64,000 nt of DNA. Origin: Nostoc sp. ATCC 53789 (lineage in GTDB: Bacteria; Cyanobacteriota; Cyanobacteriia; Cyanobacteriales; Nostocaceae). How positions within the stretch are numbered: position 1 is the stretch's first letter; every line of letters begins with the position of its first letter. The notes under the pieces are model-generated. The model saw nothing but the letters and a program-made list of their open reading frames with translations. It was not told the origin of the DNA and searched no databases. The position numbers and the translations under genes were made by a program. The stretch spans positions 1-64,000 of the forward strand of contig NZ_CP046703.1 in NCBI RefSeq assembly GCF_009873495.1, read 5' to 3'. Below are positions 8,829 to 17,487 of this stretch, one piece after another.

Positions 8829-10661
8829 TTAACATCTTTTGGCTGTCGATGGACTCACAAAATCATGTAAATTTTTATCCCAAATGCTAATGTAAATAAA
8901 ATTACATTCTTGGCGGATAATCTGGCCCTTGACTGAGCCATTCTGAAAACGGAAATTATCAGACTGACCCTGTTGTACCTGTTTAAGTCCCTGCTTAATT
9001 TTTTCAGTGGCTTGCCCCTCTAACATTCCATTCAAGGTAGTTTCCATTACCTGCGGGTCTACCGATTGGGCAAAAGATACCTCTGTTTGACGCAGCACTT
9101 GAGAATTACGATCGAATAAGTAGCCAAGATCAATTTTGTTTGGTACTAGTTTGTAAACAACAGCACGCGTCTTACCCCATGCACCTCTTAAATCTTGATT
9201 TGGTTTGCCGAGGGTAGCTTCTACAGCGCTTCTGGATGTACCTGTAGGAAATGCGGGAACGCTTTGACTGCTGGTAGTCACAGCTACTTTTTTCGGTGGC
9301 TGATCATTCTTCTGTGGTGCTGAAACTGCTTCTGGTGTGGGAACTGCAATATTCTCTGGTTCTGGCTGTGGTGTAGAAGACACTTCTGGCACTGGAGTAT
9401 CTGAAATTACAGGCTCTTTTTCTGGCTGTGGTATGGATACAACTGGGGGATTAACGGTTGGCAAAGGATTGAGAATTACTCGCTTTCGTGGTTGTGAGGC
9501 TGGTACAACTGGGGCTGGAGAAGTTTGGGAAGAAAGGGGCGATTCGGTAGATGCGGGAGTAGGCAAAGATTCTAGCGATGGGGTGCTACTTGTGACAATG
9601 GTTGTTTCTGGTTGTTGCTGACGAATGATGTTAGGAATCACTACTGCACCAATCAAGCCGCCTACCAGCAAACTACCAATAATTACGGCAGGTTTTTGCC
9701 AGTTTCCAGGAGTGGAATTCCCTATCACAGTTGGTTTTTGTGGGGAATATAATGGCTGGGTTTGTCGAGTCGATGACGCAGGGGGATAAAAATTAACTGT
9801 AGGAGTATTTGCAGCTAACTCAGGAGGGATATTACTAGCAGACTGCAAAGCGTGTAACATTTTACTAGCAGTGCTGTAGCGATCGCCAGCATGAGGCTTA
9901 ATTGCCTGATTGAGTACCCCTGCCAATTGAGAAGAGACGTTAGGGGCGTGTTCCTGCCAAAGTATTTCCCCAGTTTTGAGATCGGTTTGCAATTCTTGCG
10001 GGTGTTTGCCAGTCAGCAGATAAATCGCCGTTAAACCTAAGCTGTAGATATCAGTGGCGTAAACTGGGCGGCCAACGGCTTGTTCGCTAGGCATATATCC
10101 AGGCGTACCAATAACGAGCGATCGCGTGGGGTATCCTGAAGAGTTGACCACAGAACGAATTGTTTCTTTAACTGCACCAAAATCAATCAAAACTGGCTTG
10201 TTATCAACAGAACGGAGAATAATGTTCTCAGGTTTAATATCCCGGTGAATAATGCCTTTACTGTGGACATAATTTAACACTGAAAGCAGACTCAAAAGAA
10301 TTTGCCGAACAGCAACTTCACTCTCAAATCCTTTAGCTTCGACAATTTTCGTCAGAGTTTGGCCGTGAATCCATTCTTGGACAAGGTAAAATTGCCCGTT
10401 TTCAGAAAAGTAGGCATAGAGTTTAGGAATTTGGTTACTACTTTCACCCAAATATTCCAAGGTTGCGGCTTCCCGTTCAAACCGTTGTTGGATTAGTTGG
10501 TAATTTTGCGGATCATTATTAGTTATCGGTTTGAGTTGCTTAATCACACAACGACGGCGAGAAGGCATGTGAACATCTTCTGCCAGAAAGGTTTCGCCAA
10601 AACCCCCAGCACCGATTACCTGGATAACTTGATAGCGATTGTTTAGCAGGGTTATTGTCAT
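8829..10661 (-). CDS. Membrane-anchored Ser/Thr protein kinase
   Basis: A 610-residue eukaryotic-type (Hanks) kinase. The N-terminal catalytic domain (about 8-270) has the glycine loop IGAGGFGETF, the ATP lysine in CVIKQLKP, the catalytic loop HRDIKPEN, a DFG motif (LIDFGAVKE) and the activation-segment end GTPGYMPSEQ. A Pro-rich linker leads to one membrane segment at about 325-347 (IIGSLLVGGLIGAVVIP), a long Pro/Ser/Thr-rich extracytoplasmic stretch, and a C-terminal domain (about 470-605) of a type often found on cyanobacterial kinases. It probably senses envelope or periplasmic conditions and signals inward. Targets are unknown. Confidence 0.93.
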   Translation of the reverse strand: MTITLLNNRYQVIQVIGAGGFGETFLAEDVHMPSRRRCVIKQLKPITNNDPQNYQLIQQRFEREAATLEYLGESSNQIPKLYAYFSENGQFYLVQEWIHGQTLTKIVEAKGFESEVAVRQILLSLLSVLNYVHSKGIIHRDIKPENIILRSVDNKPVLIDFGAVKETIRSVVNSSGYPTRSLVIGTPGYMPSEQAVGRPVYATDIYSLGLTAIYLLTGKHPQELQTDLKTGEILWQEHAPNVSSQLAGVLNQAIKPHAGDRYSTASKMLHALQSASNIPPELAANTPTVNFYPPASSTRQTQPLYSPQKPTVIGNSTPGNWQKPAVIIGSLLVGGLIGAVVIPNIIRQQQPETTIVTSSTPSLESLPTPASTESPLSSQTSPAPVVPASQPRKRVILNPLPTVNPPVVSIPQPEKEPVISDTPVPEVSSTPQPEPENIAVPTPEAVSAPQKNDQPPKKVAVTTSSQSVPAFPTGTSRSAVEATLGKPNQDLRGAWGKTRAVVYKLVPNKIDLGYLFDRNSQVLRQTEVSFAQSVDPQVMETTLNGMLEGQATEKIKQGLKQVQQGQSDNFRFQNGSVKGQIIRQECNFIYISIWDKNLHDFVSPSTAKRC

Positions 10662-11264
10662 GAAAAATTATAAGCGTAGACACCCAGCGCGGAGCCGGAG
10701 ACTTCCTATCTTCTCCAGGCTTGTCTCAGACATCGCCCTTTCCAAATGTACATCAGATAAGTAAAGCGAGGGCGAATAGATATCTGGTCAAAAGAGGCAG
10801 GGGAGCAGGGGGGAGGGGGAAAGACTGAGGCGGGGCTTGTACTTTGCCCCAGTTCAAGCGTCCTGGAAGAACAGGGCTTCTCTTCTCTACGAGAGGCTGC
10901 GCGAACGTACCCATGTTTCGCTTTGCTCCATGCAGAGGAGAAGGGCTTTCTCCCCCCGCTCCCTGCTCCCTTCCCCTCTACCTCTTCGGTGAAATTGAAT
11001 ATGCGTTATTCAGAACCCATGTAGAGATATAGCAGTGGCAATACTTCTCTACATTCTTTTTTACCAGATATCTAATGTAAGCCGACGCATTACCAATGTA
11101 GGTATTGCCAAATTTAATTTGCGATGAATGAATCGGTGTTGCTGATTAATTATATGAATTTTGGTATAAAGACGTTGCATTGCAACTTCTTTACAAGGGT
11201 TTTGAAATTACGTAAAATCATTTTCATACCGGAATTCAGCAACACCAATCAATCAAATGCTGCA
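10662..11264. other. Non-coding region with G-rich repeat
   Basis: This 603-bp gap lies between the starts/ends of two minus-strand genes. It contains a purine-rich AGGGGAGCAGGGGGGAGG tract at about 10797-10825 and a GAGAGGCTGCGCGAAC segment near 10890 that resembles the one at about 6922. The one small open frame (10844-11032) runs through these repeats and is not a convincing gene. Confidence 0.5.
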
Positions 11265-12317
11265 TTAGATAAACTCTATAGTCTCAACAAACTCTAAAAT
11301 ACTCTCCTTAATGTCTTCAGCTTCTTCTTCAAGGGAATCGGGAGTTTCGCCGTCAAGAAAGCTGTGCTGACTACTAACTATATACAAAAATTCACCACTG
11401 ATAAAGGTGAGCAGACCCCGGTACGCATCTAATCTGATCGCAGTTCCATTATTTTCTTGCTTAGAAATTGTCGAACCTTTGGGCATATCAATTAACACAT
11501 AGTAAGCGCCTCGCAAAGTATCTTCCAGATATTCGGTGTACTCCACAGAAGCATCTGGTACATTGGCAAAAATCGCTTGGGGTACATACTTATCTACTAA
11601 AATTGTTTGTAAATATTCTTCTTGTCCAACAGACTCCAGTTCCTCTAACTGTTCTAGAGGGAAAGGATAATAATCGATTCTCAATAAAGTACCGATGTCA
11701 TCAGAAAAGCCAACTACTCCTTCCTGGCTTTGAATTCTACCGCCCTGCTGGGGATCAACCGGAATTGGCACGGTAAAATTACCTAAAGGGGATTGATATG
11801 TCTGTTCGCTGAAATCTTCTATGACTACTGTCTCATCATCGTCGTCATCTGCATATTCTTCCTCTTCTGCTTCTTTAAAGGCTGCAATTACCTCCTTAAT
11901 AATTTCCTCTGCTTCTTCATCTTCCAGGTCTAAGGCTGCTTGTAGCTTTTTGAGGTAGGCTTGTTTTGGTTTGGCGATCGCGAGTTCCTCGTCTAAAAGC
12001 ACTATTACCCCAGCTGCAAAACCATCCAGCACTAATTCTTCTGAGAGAGATACTTTGGCAGCATTAAACAGGGGCCCAATTCCCTCTTCTTCTGCAATGG
12101 CTAGGAGTCTATCAACTATTTCGGCAATTTCATCTTCTGAGTATTCCTCGAAAACCTCGAATTCCCAGAGGATACCCGCTAAACTTTCTGCATCTACATC
12201 TTCAATCATAGAATCAGCGATCGCAGTGACAGTTGCGATCGCTGCTACCGCTTCCTCTGGACTTAGTGATTCCTCTGATGTCTTTGGTGAGTTAAAAACC
12301 TTGTCATATTTGGTCAT
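11265..12317 (-). CDS. Acidic TerB-like domain protein
   Basis: A 350-residue, strongly acidic protein. Residues about 15-150 are helical and repeat a pattern (EEAVAAIATVTAIADSMIED, then AEIVDRLLAIAEEEGI, then ELVLDGFAAGVIVLLDEELA) that resembles the TerB tellurite-resistance-like helical fold, which binds metals through acidic residues. A very acidic linker with five consecutive Asp follows at about 155-165. The C-terminal half (about 170-345) looks like a separate alpha/beta domain that I do not recognise. There is no signal peptide. It stands alone with about 480 bp of upstream DNA. The TerB assignment is inferred from pattern only; the role could be stress- or calcium-related. Confidence 0.6.
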   Translation of the reverse strand: MTKYDKVFNSPKTSEESLSPEEAVAAIATVTAIADSMIEDVDAESLAGILWEFEVFEEYSEDEIAEIVDRLLAIAEEEGIGPLFNAAKVSLSEELVLDGFAAGVIVLLDEELAIAKPKQAYLKKLQAALDLEDEEAEEIIKEVIAAFKEAEEEEYADDDDDETVVIEDFSEQTYQSPLGNFTVPIPVDPQQGGRIQSQEGVVGFSDDIGTLLRIDYYPFPLEQLEELESVGQEEYLQTILVDKYVPQAIFANVPDASVEYTEYLEDTLRGAYYVLIDMPKGSTISKQENNGTAIRLDAYRGLLTFISGEFLYIVSSQHSFLDGETPDSLEEEAEDIKESILEFVETIEFI

Positions 12318-12796
12318 AATTGCTACCTAAATTAATTCCTCAACAGTAAAAACAGATTGAAAGTGACAATGGTCAGTTTACCAATGGAGCGAATCTTCTA
12401 GAGAAAAAGTTGGCTAATGCTTGGTCTACTCAATATTGCTCAGGTGTAACAAAATCTTGTTGACAGCTAATCTCCAAAGAATTGAGATGTTCTCAAATCT
12501 GTTGTCGAATATACACTTAAACACGAGTTAGGCTCAATTTTTACCACAGGTCAACTTAATTAAATATTGTAAATTTTTGTTATTAAGCAATTATCGTTAA
12601 TAAATGCTATATTTCTTTATTTTTATCCTCTAGCAGATGAATTATATCTATCGATAGAATTATAAACTAGCTAGCGATAGATACCTATACCGTGGGCAGG
12701 ATGTCACAATACCGATGTCTGTAGCGACACACAATAGCCAAAGCGTTTGTACTGTTAGTTCTACAAATGTAAATTACATAAAATTTTGAGTTTTTT
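12318..12796. other. Divergent intergenic region with an inverted repeat
   Basis: This 479-bp region lies between two divergent genes and should hold both promoters. It contains TATCTATCGATAG (12645-12657) and CTAGCGATAGATA (12671-12683), arms that pair 12 of 13 bases around a 13-nt AT-rich spacer. This could be an operator or a leader hairpin for the amylase gene. Nothing else was recognised. Confidence 0.4.
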
Positions 12797-14725
12797 ATGG
12801 TAAAAACCCCTCCATCTCAGTTTTCCCCAGATCAATACAAAGTTGATTCTGCACAAGAAAAAGTAGACGCTATTATAGAAACGCCACCATCAGAAACCGA
12901 GATTGACCTAGAGTTTCTTTACACCAGAGATATTGAATTTCGCCAAGAAACTATTTACTTTCTGGTGGTAGATCGCTTTTATGATGGCGATCCAGATAAC
13001 AGCGAAGGTGAAAATTCAGAACTCTACGATCCCAATAGACAAGAATGGGGTAAGTACTGGGGTGGTGACTTGCAAGGTGTCATCGATAAGTTAGATTATC
13101 TCAAAAATATGGGAGTTACCGCCCTTTGGCTAACTCCACTATTCGAGCAAGTAGAAGAGTTATTTATTAGCAATGCGGCGATGCATGGCTATTGGACAAA
13201 AGACTTTAAGCGGATTAATCCTCGCTATATTGCTGATGGAGAAAACCCTTCTTTAAATGCTACCCAAGAAGAAAAAAATACGACCTTTGATCGATTAATT
13301 ACAGAACTGCACAAGCGGAATATGAAGCTGGTGCTGGATATTGTCTGCAACCACAGCAGCCCTGATACCAGTGGTAGCAAAGGTGAATTGTATGATGATG
13401 GCGTTAAAATTGCTGACTTCAATGATGATGTCAATCATTGGTATCACCATTACGGTGAAGTGCAAAACTGGGAAGACGATTGGCAAGTACAGAATTGTGA
13501 ACTAGCGGGTCTTGCAACCTTTAATGAAAATAATACAGAATATCGACAGTATATTAAGTCAGCAATTAAACAATGGCTAGACCGGGGTGTGGATGCACTG
13601 CGGGTTGATACTGTCAAGCACATGCCGATTTGGTTTTGGCAAGAATTCACTGGCGAGATGACCAATCACAAACCAGATGTATTTATTTTTGGTGAATGGA
13701 TTTATAGTAATCCGAGTGACGATCGCTCGGTGGAATTTGTTAACCACTCAGGCATGACACTTCTAGACTTTGGGCTATGTGTGGCAATTCGAGCCGCATT
13801 GGGCCAAGGTTCAGAACTGGGATTCCAAACAATTCAATACATTTTTGACCAGGATTATCGCTATAACGGGGCAACAGAGTTAGTTACCTTCATCGATAAC
13901 CATGATATGTGCCGCTTCCAATCGCTGAATCCCGATCCAGCGATGTTGAAGGTTGCGATCGCCTTAATTATGACATCTCGCGGTATTCCCTGTATATATT
14001 ACGGCACAGAACAGTATTTACATAACGATACTGATGGCGGTAATGACCCATATAACCGCCCGATGATGGAAAATTGGGATACCGATAGTGAGGTTTATCG
14101 TTGCATTCGGTTGCTGTCTGGTTTACGGCGGCTAAATCCTGCTATATCAATGGGTAGCCATTGGCAGAAATACTTGACCGCCGATGTTTACTGTTATGTC
14201 CGCCGCTATCGTGATTCTCTGTGTTTTGTAGCTTTAAACCGGGGAGGGGAAGTTACTCTCCCAGAAGTAGAAACAGAATTACCCGATGGTGAGCATACTT
14301 GCGTAGTGACTCGCAATAAGTATGAAGTAAAAGACGGCAAGATTTATAACCTAGTATTAGAAGAACGGGGAGTGCTTGTTTTCAGCCACGTTGGGGAACG
14401 GATCAAAGCACAGACAATTGTGCGCGTCCAACTCAATGGTGTGGATACCCAACCCGGTGAAATCATTGTGGTGACAGGAGATTGTCCAGAGTTGGGTAAC
14501 TGGGATATCAGCAAAGCATATCCTTTGGAGTACATCAACTCAAATACTTGGTCTGCTGAGATTCCCTTTGATGAAAGCGCTGGTAAGCTGATTGCTTATA
14601 AATATGCCATGTGGCGGGAAGGGCGATCGCCTCTGCGGGAAAATTTGGTCAATCGTCGCTGGGTGATTGCCAAAGAAGGTACTGTTAAATGGCGTGATAC
14701 CTGGGCATCGGGAAGAGAATCGTAG
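12797..14725 (+). CDS. GH13 alpha-amylase/CGTase-like enzyme with C-terminal CBM20
   Basis: A 642-residue alpha-glucan-acting enzyme with no signal peptide, so probably cytoplasmic and acting on glycogen or maltodextrin. The GH13 barrel (about 45-480) carries the catalytic triad: nucleophile D271 in DALRVDTVKH, acid/base E300 in FIFGEW, and D370 in FIDNHD. DIVCNH (181-186) is the first conserved GH13 region. The last ~95 residues (from about VRVQLNGVDTQPGE) form a CBM20 starch-binding module with the VTGDCPELGNWD signature. The arrangement recalls cyclodextrin glucanotransferases, but product specificity cannot be read. ATG start at 12797 after an AT-rich leader. Confidence 0.92.
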   Translation: MVKTPPSQFSPDQYKVDSAQEKVDAIIETPPSETEIDLEFLYTRDIEFRQETIYFLVVDRFYDGDPDNSEGENSELYDPNRQEWGKYWGGDLQGVIDKLDYLKNMGVTALWLTPLFEQVEELFISNAAMHGYWTKDFKRINPRYIADGENPSLNATQEEKNTTFDRLITELHKRNMKLVLDIVCNHSSPDTSGSKGELYDDGVKIADFNDDVNHWYHHYGEVQNWEDDWQVQNCELAGLATFNENNTEYRQYIKSAIKQWLDRGVDALRVDTVKHMPIWFWQEFTGEMTNHKPDVFIFGEWIYSNPSDDRSVEFVNHSGMTLLDFGLCVAIRAALGQGSELGFQTIQYIFDQDYRYNGATELVTFIDNHDMCRFQSLNPDPAMLKVAIALIMTSRGIPCIYYGTEQYLHNDTDGGNDPYNRPMMENWDTDSEVYRCIRLLSGLRRLNPAISMGSHWQKYLTADVYCYVRRYRDSLCFVALNRGGEVTLPEVETELPDGEHTCVVTRNKYEVKDGKIYNLVLEERGVLVFSHVGERIKAQTIVRVQLNGVDTQPGEIIVVTGDCPELGNWDISKAYPLEYINSNTWSAEIPFDESAGKLIAYKYAMWREGRSPLRENLVNRRWVIAKEGTVKWRDTWASGRES

Positions 14726-14740
14726 AAATTTCAAATCAAC

Positions 14741-15059
14741 AATGAAGTGTCTGATTTTTCACGTTATGTGGAAAAGTCTACCAAAAACCTAACCCCCTAA
14801 CCCCCTTCCCGACGCGAGAAGGGGGAAAATTCAAAGTCTCTCTCCTTTTAGGCTACGGTGTACACACAAGTCTTATAAAGTTGTCTAACAGTGTTTCGAT
14901 CCCCCCTAACCCCCCTTAAAAAAGGGGGAAATTTCTTCAAGTCCCCCTTTTTAAGGGGGATTTAGGGGGATCAGATGATTTGTGTGTACACGGTAGCCTT
15001 TTAGGAGAGAGATGTAGAGACAGGTTTTCCAGATGCCGTGAAAAGTCAGAATGAAGTGT
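14741..15059. mobile_element. MITE-like element with terminal inverted repeats and 10-bp target duplication
   Basis: AATGAAGTGT occurs at 14741-14750 and again at 15050-15059, directly flanking a 299-bp segment. The segment ends are inverted repeats, CTGATTTTTCACG (14751-14763) and CGTGAAAAGTCAG (15037-15049), with weaker pairing extending to about 25 bp (ATGTGGAAAA against TTTTCCAGAT). Inside are two nested inverted repeats: the roughly 32-bp arms at 14837-14869 and 14980-15011 containing GGCTACGGTGTACACACAA, and a GATCCCCCCTAACCCCC / GGGGGATTTAGGGGGATC pair. There is no coding sequence. This is what a non-autonomous transposon would leave. Confidence 0.75.
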
Positions 15060-15415
15060 GAAGGATAAAAATTTTGCTCCTTCACACTTTATTTTTTGTG
15101 AATTAATAACCCTTCTTATGCTTTGCGGTTTCGTCTTTGACGTTCTCAGAGAGTCGCCGCTATAAATTTATGTATGCAATGATCTAATTTCTAAATGCTT
15201 TTTCAATATATTTTAGTTTGCAGTGATCTAGATCACACCATTTTGTGAGTAAGAATAGATAGTATCAAGCACATAAACACCTTAGAACTGTCAAAGGCAG
15301 GAGCTAACAAGCTCTACCTCTTACAGGGTAAAAGAATAGATGATACCTGTATAAGTACTAAAATCACCAGTTTTTAATTCTTACCAAGTCATCTAAAAAA
15401 ATGAGAACAAGGTAA

Positions 15416-16159
15416 ATGGTGATGTTTGAACTCTTGCTAAAAAATCAATTAAGCGCTCCCAAAAAAGTAAAATTTAAAAATGAGATTTTGGCACGAGTTC
15501 AAGGACAAAAATCAGGAACTTCAAATGACGAAATTAAATTTTATAAAACTGAATTACTTCCCTATTTTATAAAATTGAGCCAACACAATCCTGTTTTCAG
15601 CGTTACGGAACAATTACGCCTTTTGGTGGGTGTTTGGACACCAATATGGTCTACTATTTCATTTCATGAAAGTTTACCGAAAAGAATACAAGAACAGTCT
15701 TTTCAAATTTTTCAGCATGATGGTTACTGTGCGAGTGTCGCTCGCTATATAATGGGGAAAGACGCGTATTTATCCCAGAGTTTTAACTCAATATTACCAG
15801 CTTATGATTTCATGGTAATCCAAAAATATGGAGTTCAAAATGGTAAATGGTATCTTCAAAATATTGATAGATTTCAGGCTTTTAAAAATAGAGAAATTCC
15901 TCTAAATTTAGAATCAGTCTACACCTGGTTTACTGATGTGCTTAACACTAAAGTCAAACTGAATGCGTCAAAATTGGCTTTACCGAAAGCTCTCGAATTA
16001 GAAAATATAGAGATAAATCATACAAATTATTTAAAAAAAACATCCTTAGCACCTTCTCAAGTGTTTCAGCATTTATATATAGATAATGACTGGCGACTTG
16101 TAAAAACTCAAACAGATGCCTCACATCTACCTAGTTACACAATTTCTGTGAAGAGGTAA
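15416..16159 (+). CDS. Hypothetical protein
   Basis: A 247-residue basic, Lys/Asn/Phe-rich protein with no signal peptide and no membrane segment. Part of it (EQLRLLVGVWTPIWSTISFH followed by FQIFQHDGYCASVARY) has the Trp-strand pattern of a small beta-barrel, faintly like the plastid-lipid-associated/fibrillin fold, but I would not assign it. The initiating codon follows an AAGG-containing leader (AACAAGGTAAATGG). The gene is AT-richer than its neighbours and lies just downstream of the MITE-like element, with about 350 bp of non-coding DNA between them. No partner gene is evident. Confidence 0.6.
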   Translation: MVMFELLLKNQLSAPKKVKFKNEILARVQGQKSGTSNDEIKFYKTELLPYFIKLSQHNPVFSVTEQLRLLVGVWTPIWSTISFHESLPKRIQEQSFQIFQHDGYCASVARYIMGKDAYLSQSFNSILPAYDFMVIQKYGVQNGKWYLQNIDRFQAFKNREIPLNLESVYTWFTDVLNTKVKLNASKLALPKALELENIEINHTNYLKKTSLAPSQVFQHLYIDNDWRLVKTQTDASHLPSYTISVKR

Positions 16160-16221
16160 TTGATAAAGTAAAAATAAAATTACCGTAGTGGGATCGTAAA
16201 ATCTCTTATTTTTTCTCAGCG

Positions 16222-16284
16222 ATCTCTGTGCCTCTGCGGTTTAAAAGTATTTTTTCTAACCACAGAGGCGCAGAGGACACAGAG
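16222..16284. repeat. Dispersed palindrome (CTCTGTGCCTCTGCGGTT family)
   Basis: ATCTCTGTGCCTCTGCGGTTT at the left pairs with AACCACAGAGGCGCAGAGG and its continuation at the right, around an AT-rich spacer. The same family recurs within lnt (31188-31252) and, with CAAAG instead of CAGAG units, around the hgl genes. Confidence 0.75.
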
Positions 16285-16401
16285 TATAGAGCTTAAAGAG
16301 AAATCTATTTACCAAAATTTTTACGCACCTTGAAAGGGCTAGTCTTAGGCTCGTAATAGGAATTTAGCCCCAAAAAATTTATAACATAGCCTCTAAGCAA
16401 T

Positions 16402-16743
16402 ATGAATGAATGGTACAAAGAAGACCTTGCATTTATTCATGATGACGGTTTCCGTGACTTCGCTCTCAAATCCGCTCCCGGCATTTTAGAAATCCTCGCT
16501 CAAAACAAAATACATGATGGACTAGTGGTTGACTTGGGTTGTGGTAGCGGATTATGGGCAAAAGAACTTACTAAGGCTCATTATCGTGTTCTCGGAGTTG
16601 ATATTTCTGAGTCGATGATTAATATTGCACGAACAAGAGTCCCAGATGCCGTTGGCTTCCAAGTTGAAACAACTCGTAGTTATGGGCAATACCTTCTGCC
16701 GAAGGGTCATGTAGCATTTATTGCACGCAAACCAGGATTATAA
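16402..16743 (+). pseudogene. SAM-dependent methyltransferase with a large internal deletion
   Basis: The 113-residue frame contains the N-terminal part of a class I methyltransferase, including the SAM-binding motif LVVDLGCGSGLWAKEL and the acidic end of strand 2 (VLGVDIS), up to ARTRVPDA. It then passes directly into VGFQVETTRSYGQYLLPKGH, which looks like the C-terminal strands of the same enzyme type, and ends AFIARKPGL. About 130 residues that should make up the rest of the catalytic domain are missing. The junction is near position 16650 and remains in frame. A full enzyme of this kind has about 240 residues, so activity is unlikely. Confidence 0.65.
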
Positions 16744-16894
16744 ATACCTGAATCACATCCAAATATCTAATTTTTTTTGTTATGGTGATCCCAAAAGAAT
16801 CGTTAAGTACTTACGAGGTTCAATAGAATGACTAATCGATTTACTTGTATATTTGAATACAAGCCGTTATAAATAATTTATTTATAAAGTGTAT

Positions 16895-17311
16895 CTATTT
16901 AGGTTGGGCAATACGCGCTTCAATATCTTCCAATGTTTGTAACAATAGACTCCTTGCCTGCAATTGCCAACCCCATCTTTGAATTCTGTAAGCTGATACA
17001 GTACCAACTATAGCTGCTAACAAACAGATAGGTTGATTTAAAGAAATTCCGAATAACAAACCCAATCCAGCAATTCCCCAAAATGGTAAGGCTACTGTTT
17101 GTCTTTGCTCTTCCACAATTTGAGTAACTATATTAGAAGATTGCTTATTAACTAATAATGCTTCTTTGACTTGTCGCTGTTCAGCCGCCGACACTGTTAA
17201 ACCTATTTTCCGCCGTAGTTTTTCTATTTTGCGGGCATCAGTACTGTACTCAGTTAACTCATCTTCTGCCATTTTTAGCAGTCGTTCTAGTTGCGCCATT
17301 GTGTATTGCAT
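16895..17311 (-). CDS. Small membrane protein with N-terminal coiled coil
   Basis: A 138-residue protein. Residues about 1-70 are charged and helical (AQLERLLKMAEDELTEYSTD and following) and likely form a coiled coil. Two hydrophobic segments at about 76-95 and 96-112 (FWGIAGLGLLFGISL, ICLLAAIVGTVSAYRI) would form a membrane hairpin, followed by a short helical tail. I do not recognise a family. An alternative start at the second Met (MAQLERLL) lacks the first four residues. It is divergent from ppsA, which starts 177 bp away, so the two may share a regulatory region. Confidence 0.6.
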   Translation of the reverse strand: MQYTMAQLERLLKMAEDELTEYSTDARKIEKLRRKIGLTVSAAEQRQVKEALLVNKQSSNIVTQIVEEQRQTVALPFWGIAGLGLLFGISLNQPICLLAAIVGTVSAYRIQRWGWQLQARSLLLQTLEDIEARIAQPK

Positions 17312-17487
17312 CCGGTATTTTGATAAAGCTATTAATCTAAATAATTGTTAACTTTTATTGACTAAAGGGTTGTATTTAATCGCCAAATTTAAAGTTACAC
17401 GACAGAATGAAAAATCTAAAATTAAAGATGGAAAAATATACTAACGGTTACACACTTACAAATTGAGTATAAATTTAAAAGGTAATT

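Noticed and set aside
10844..11032. 62-residue plus-strand open frame
   Set aside because: It runs through G-rich and GAGAGGCTGCGCG repeat sequence, has odd Cys/Pro-rich composition and no ribosome site.
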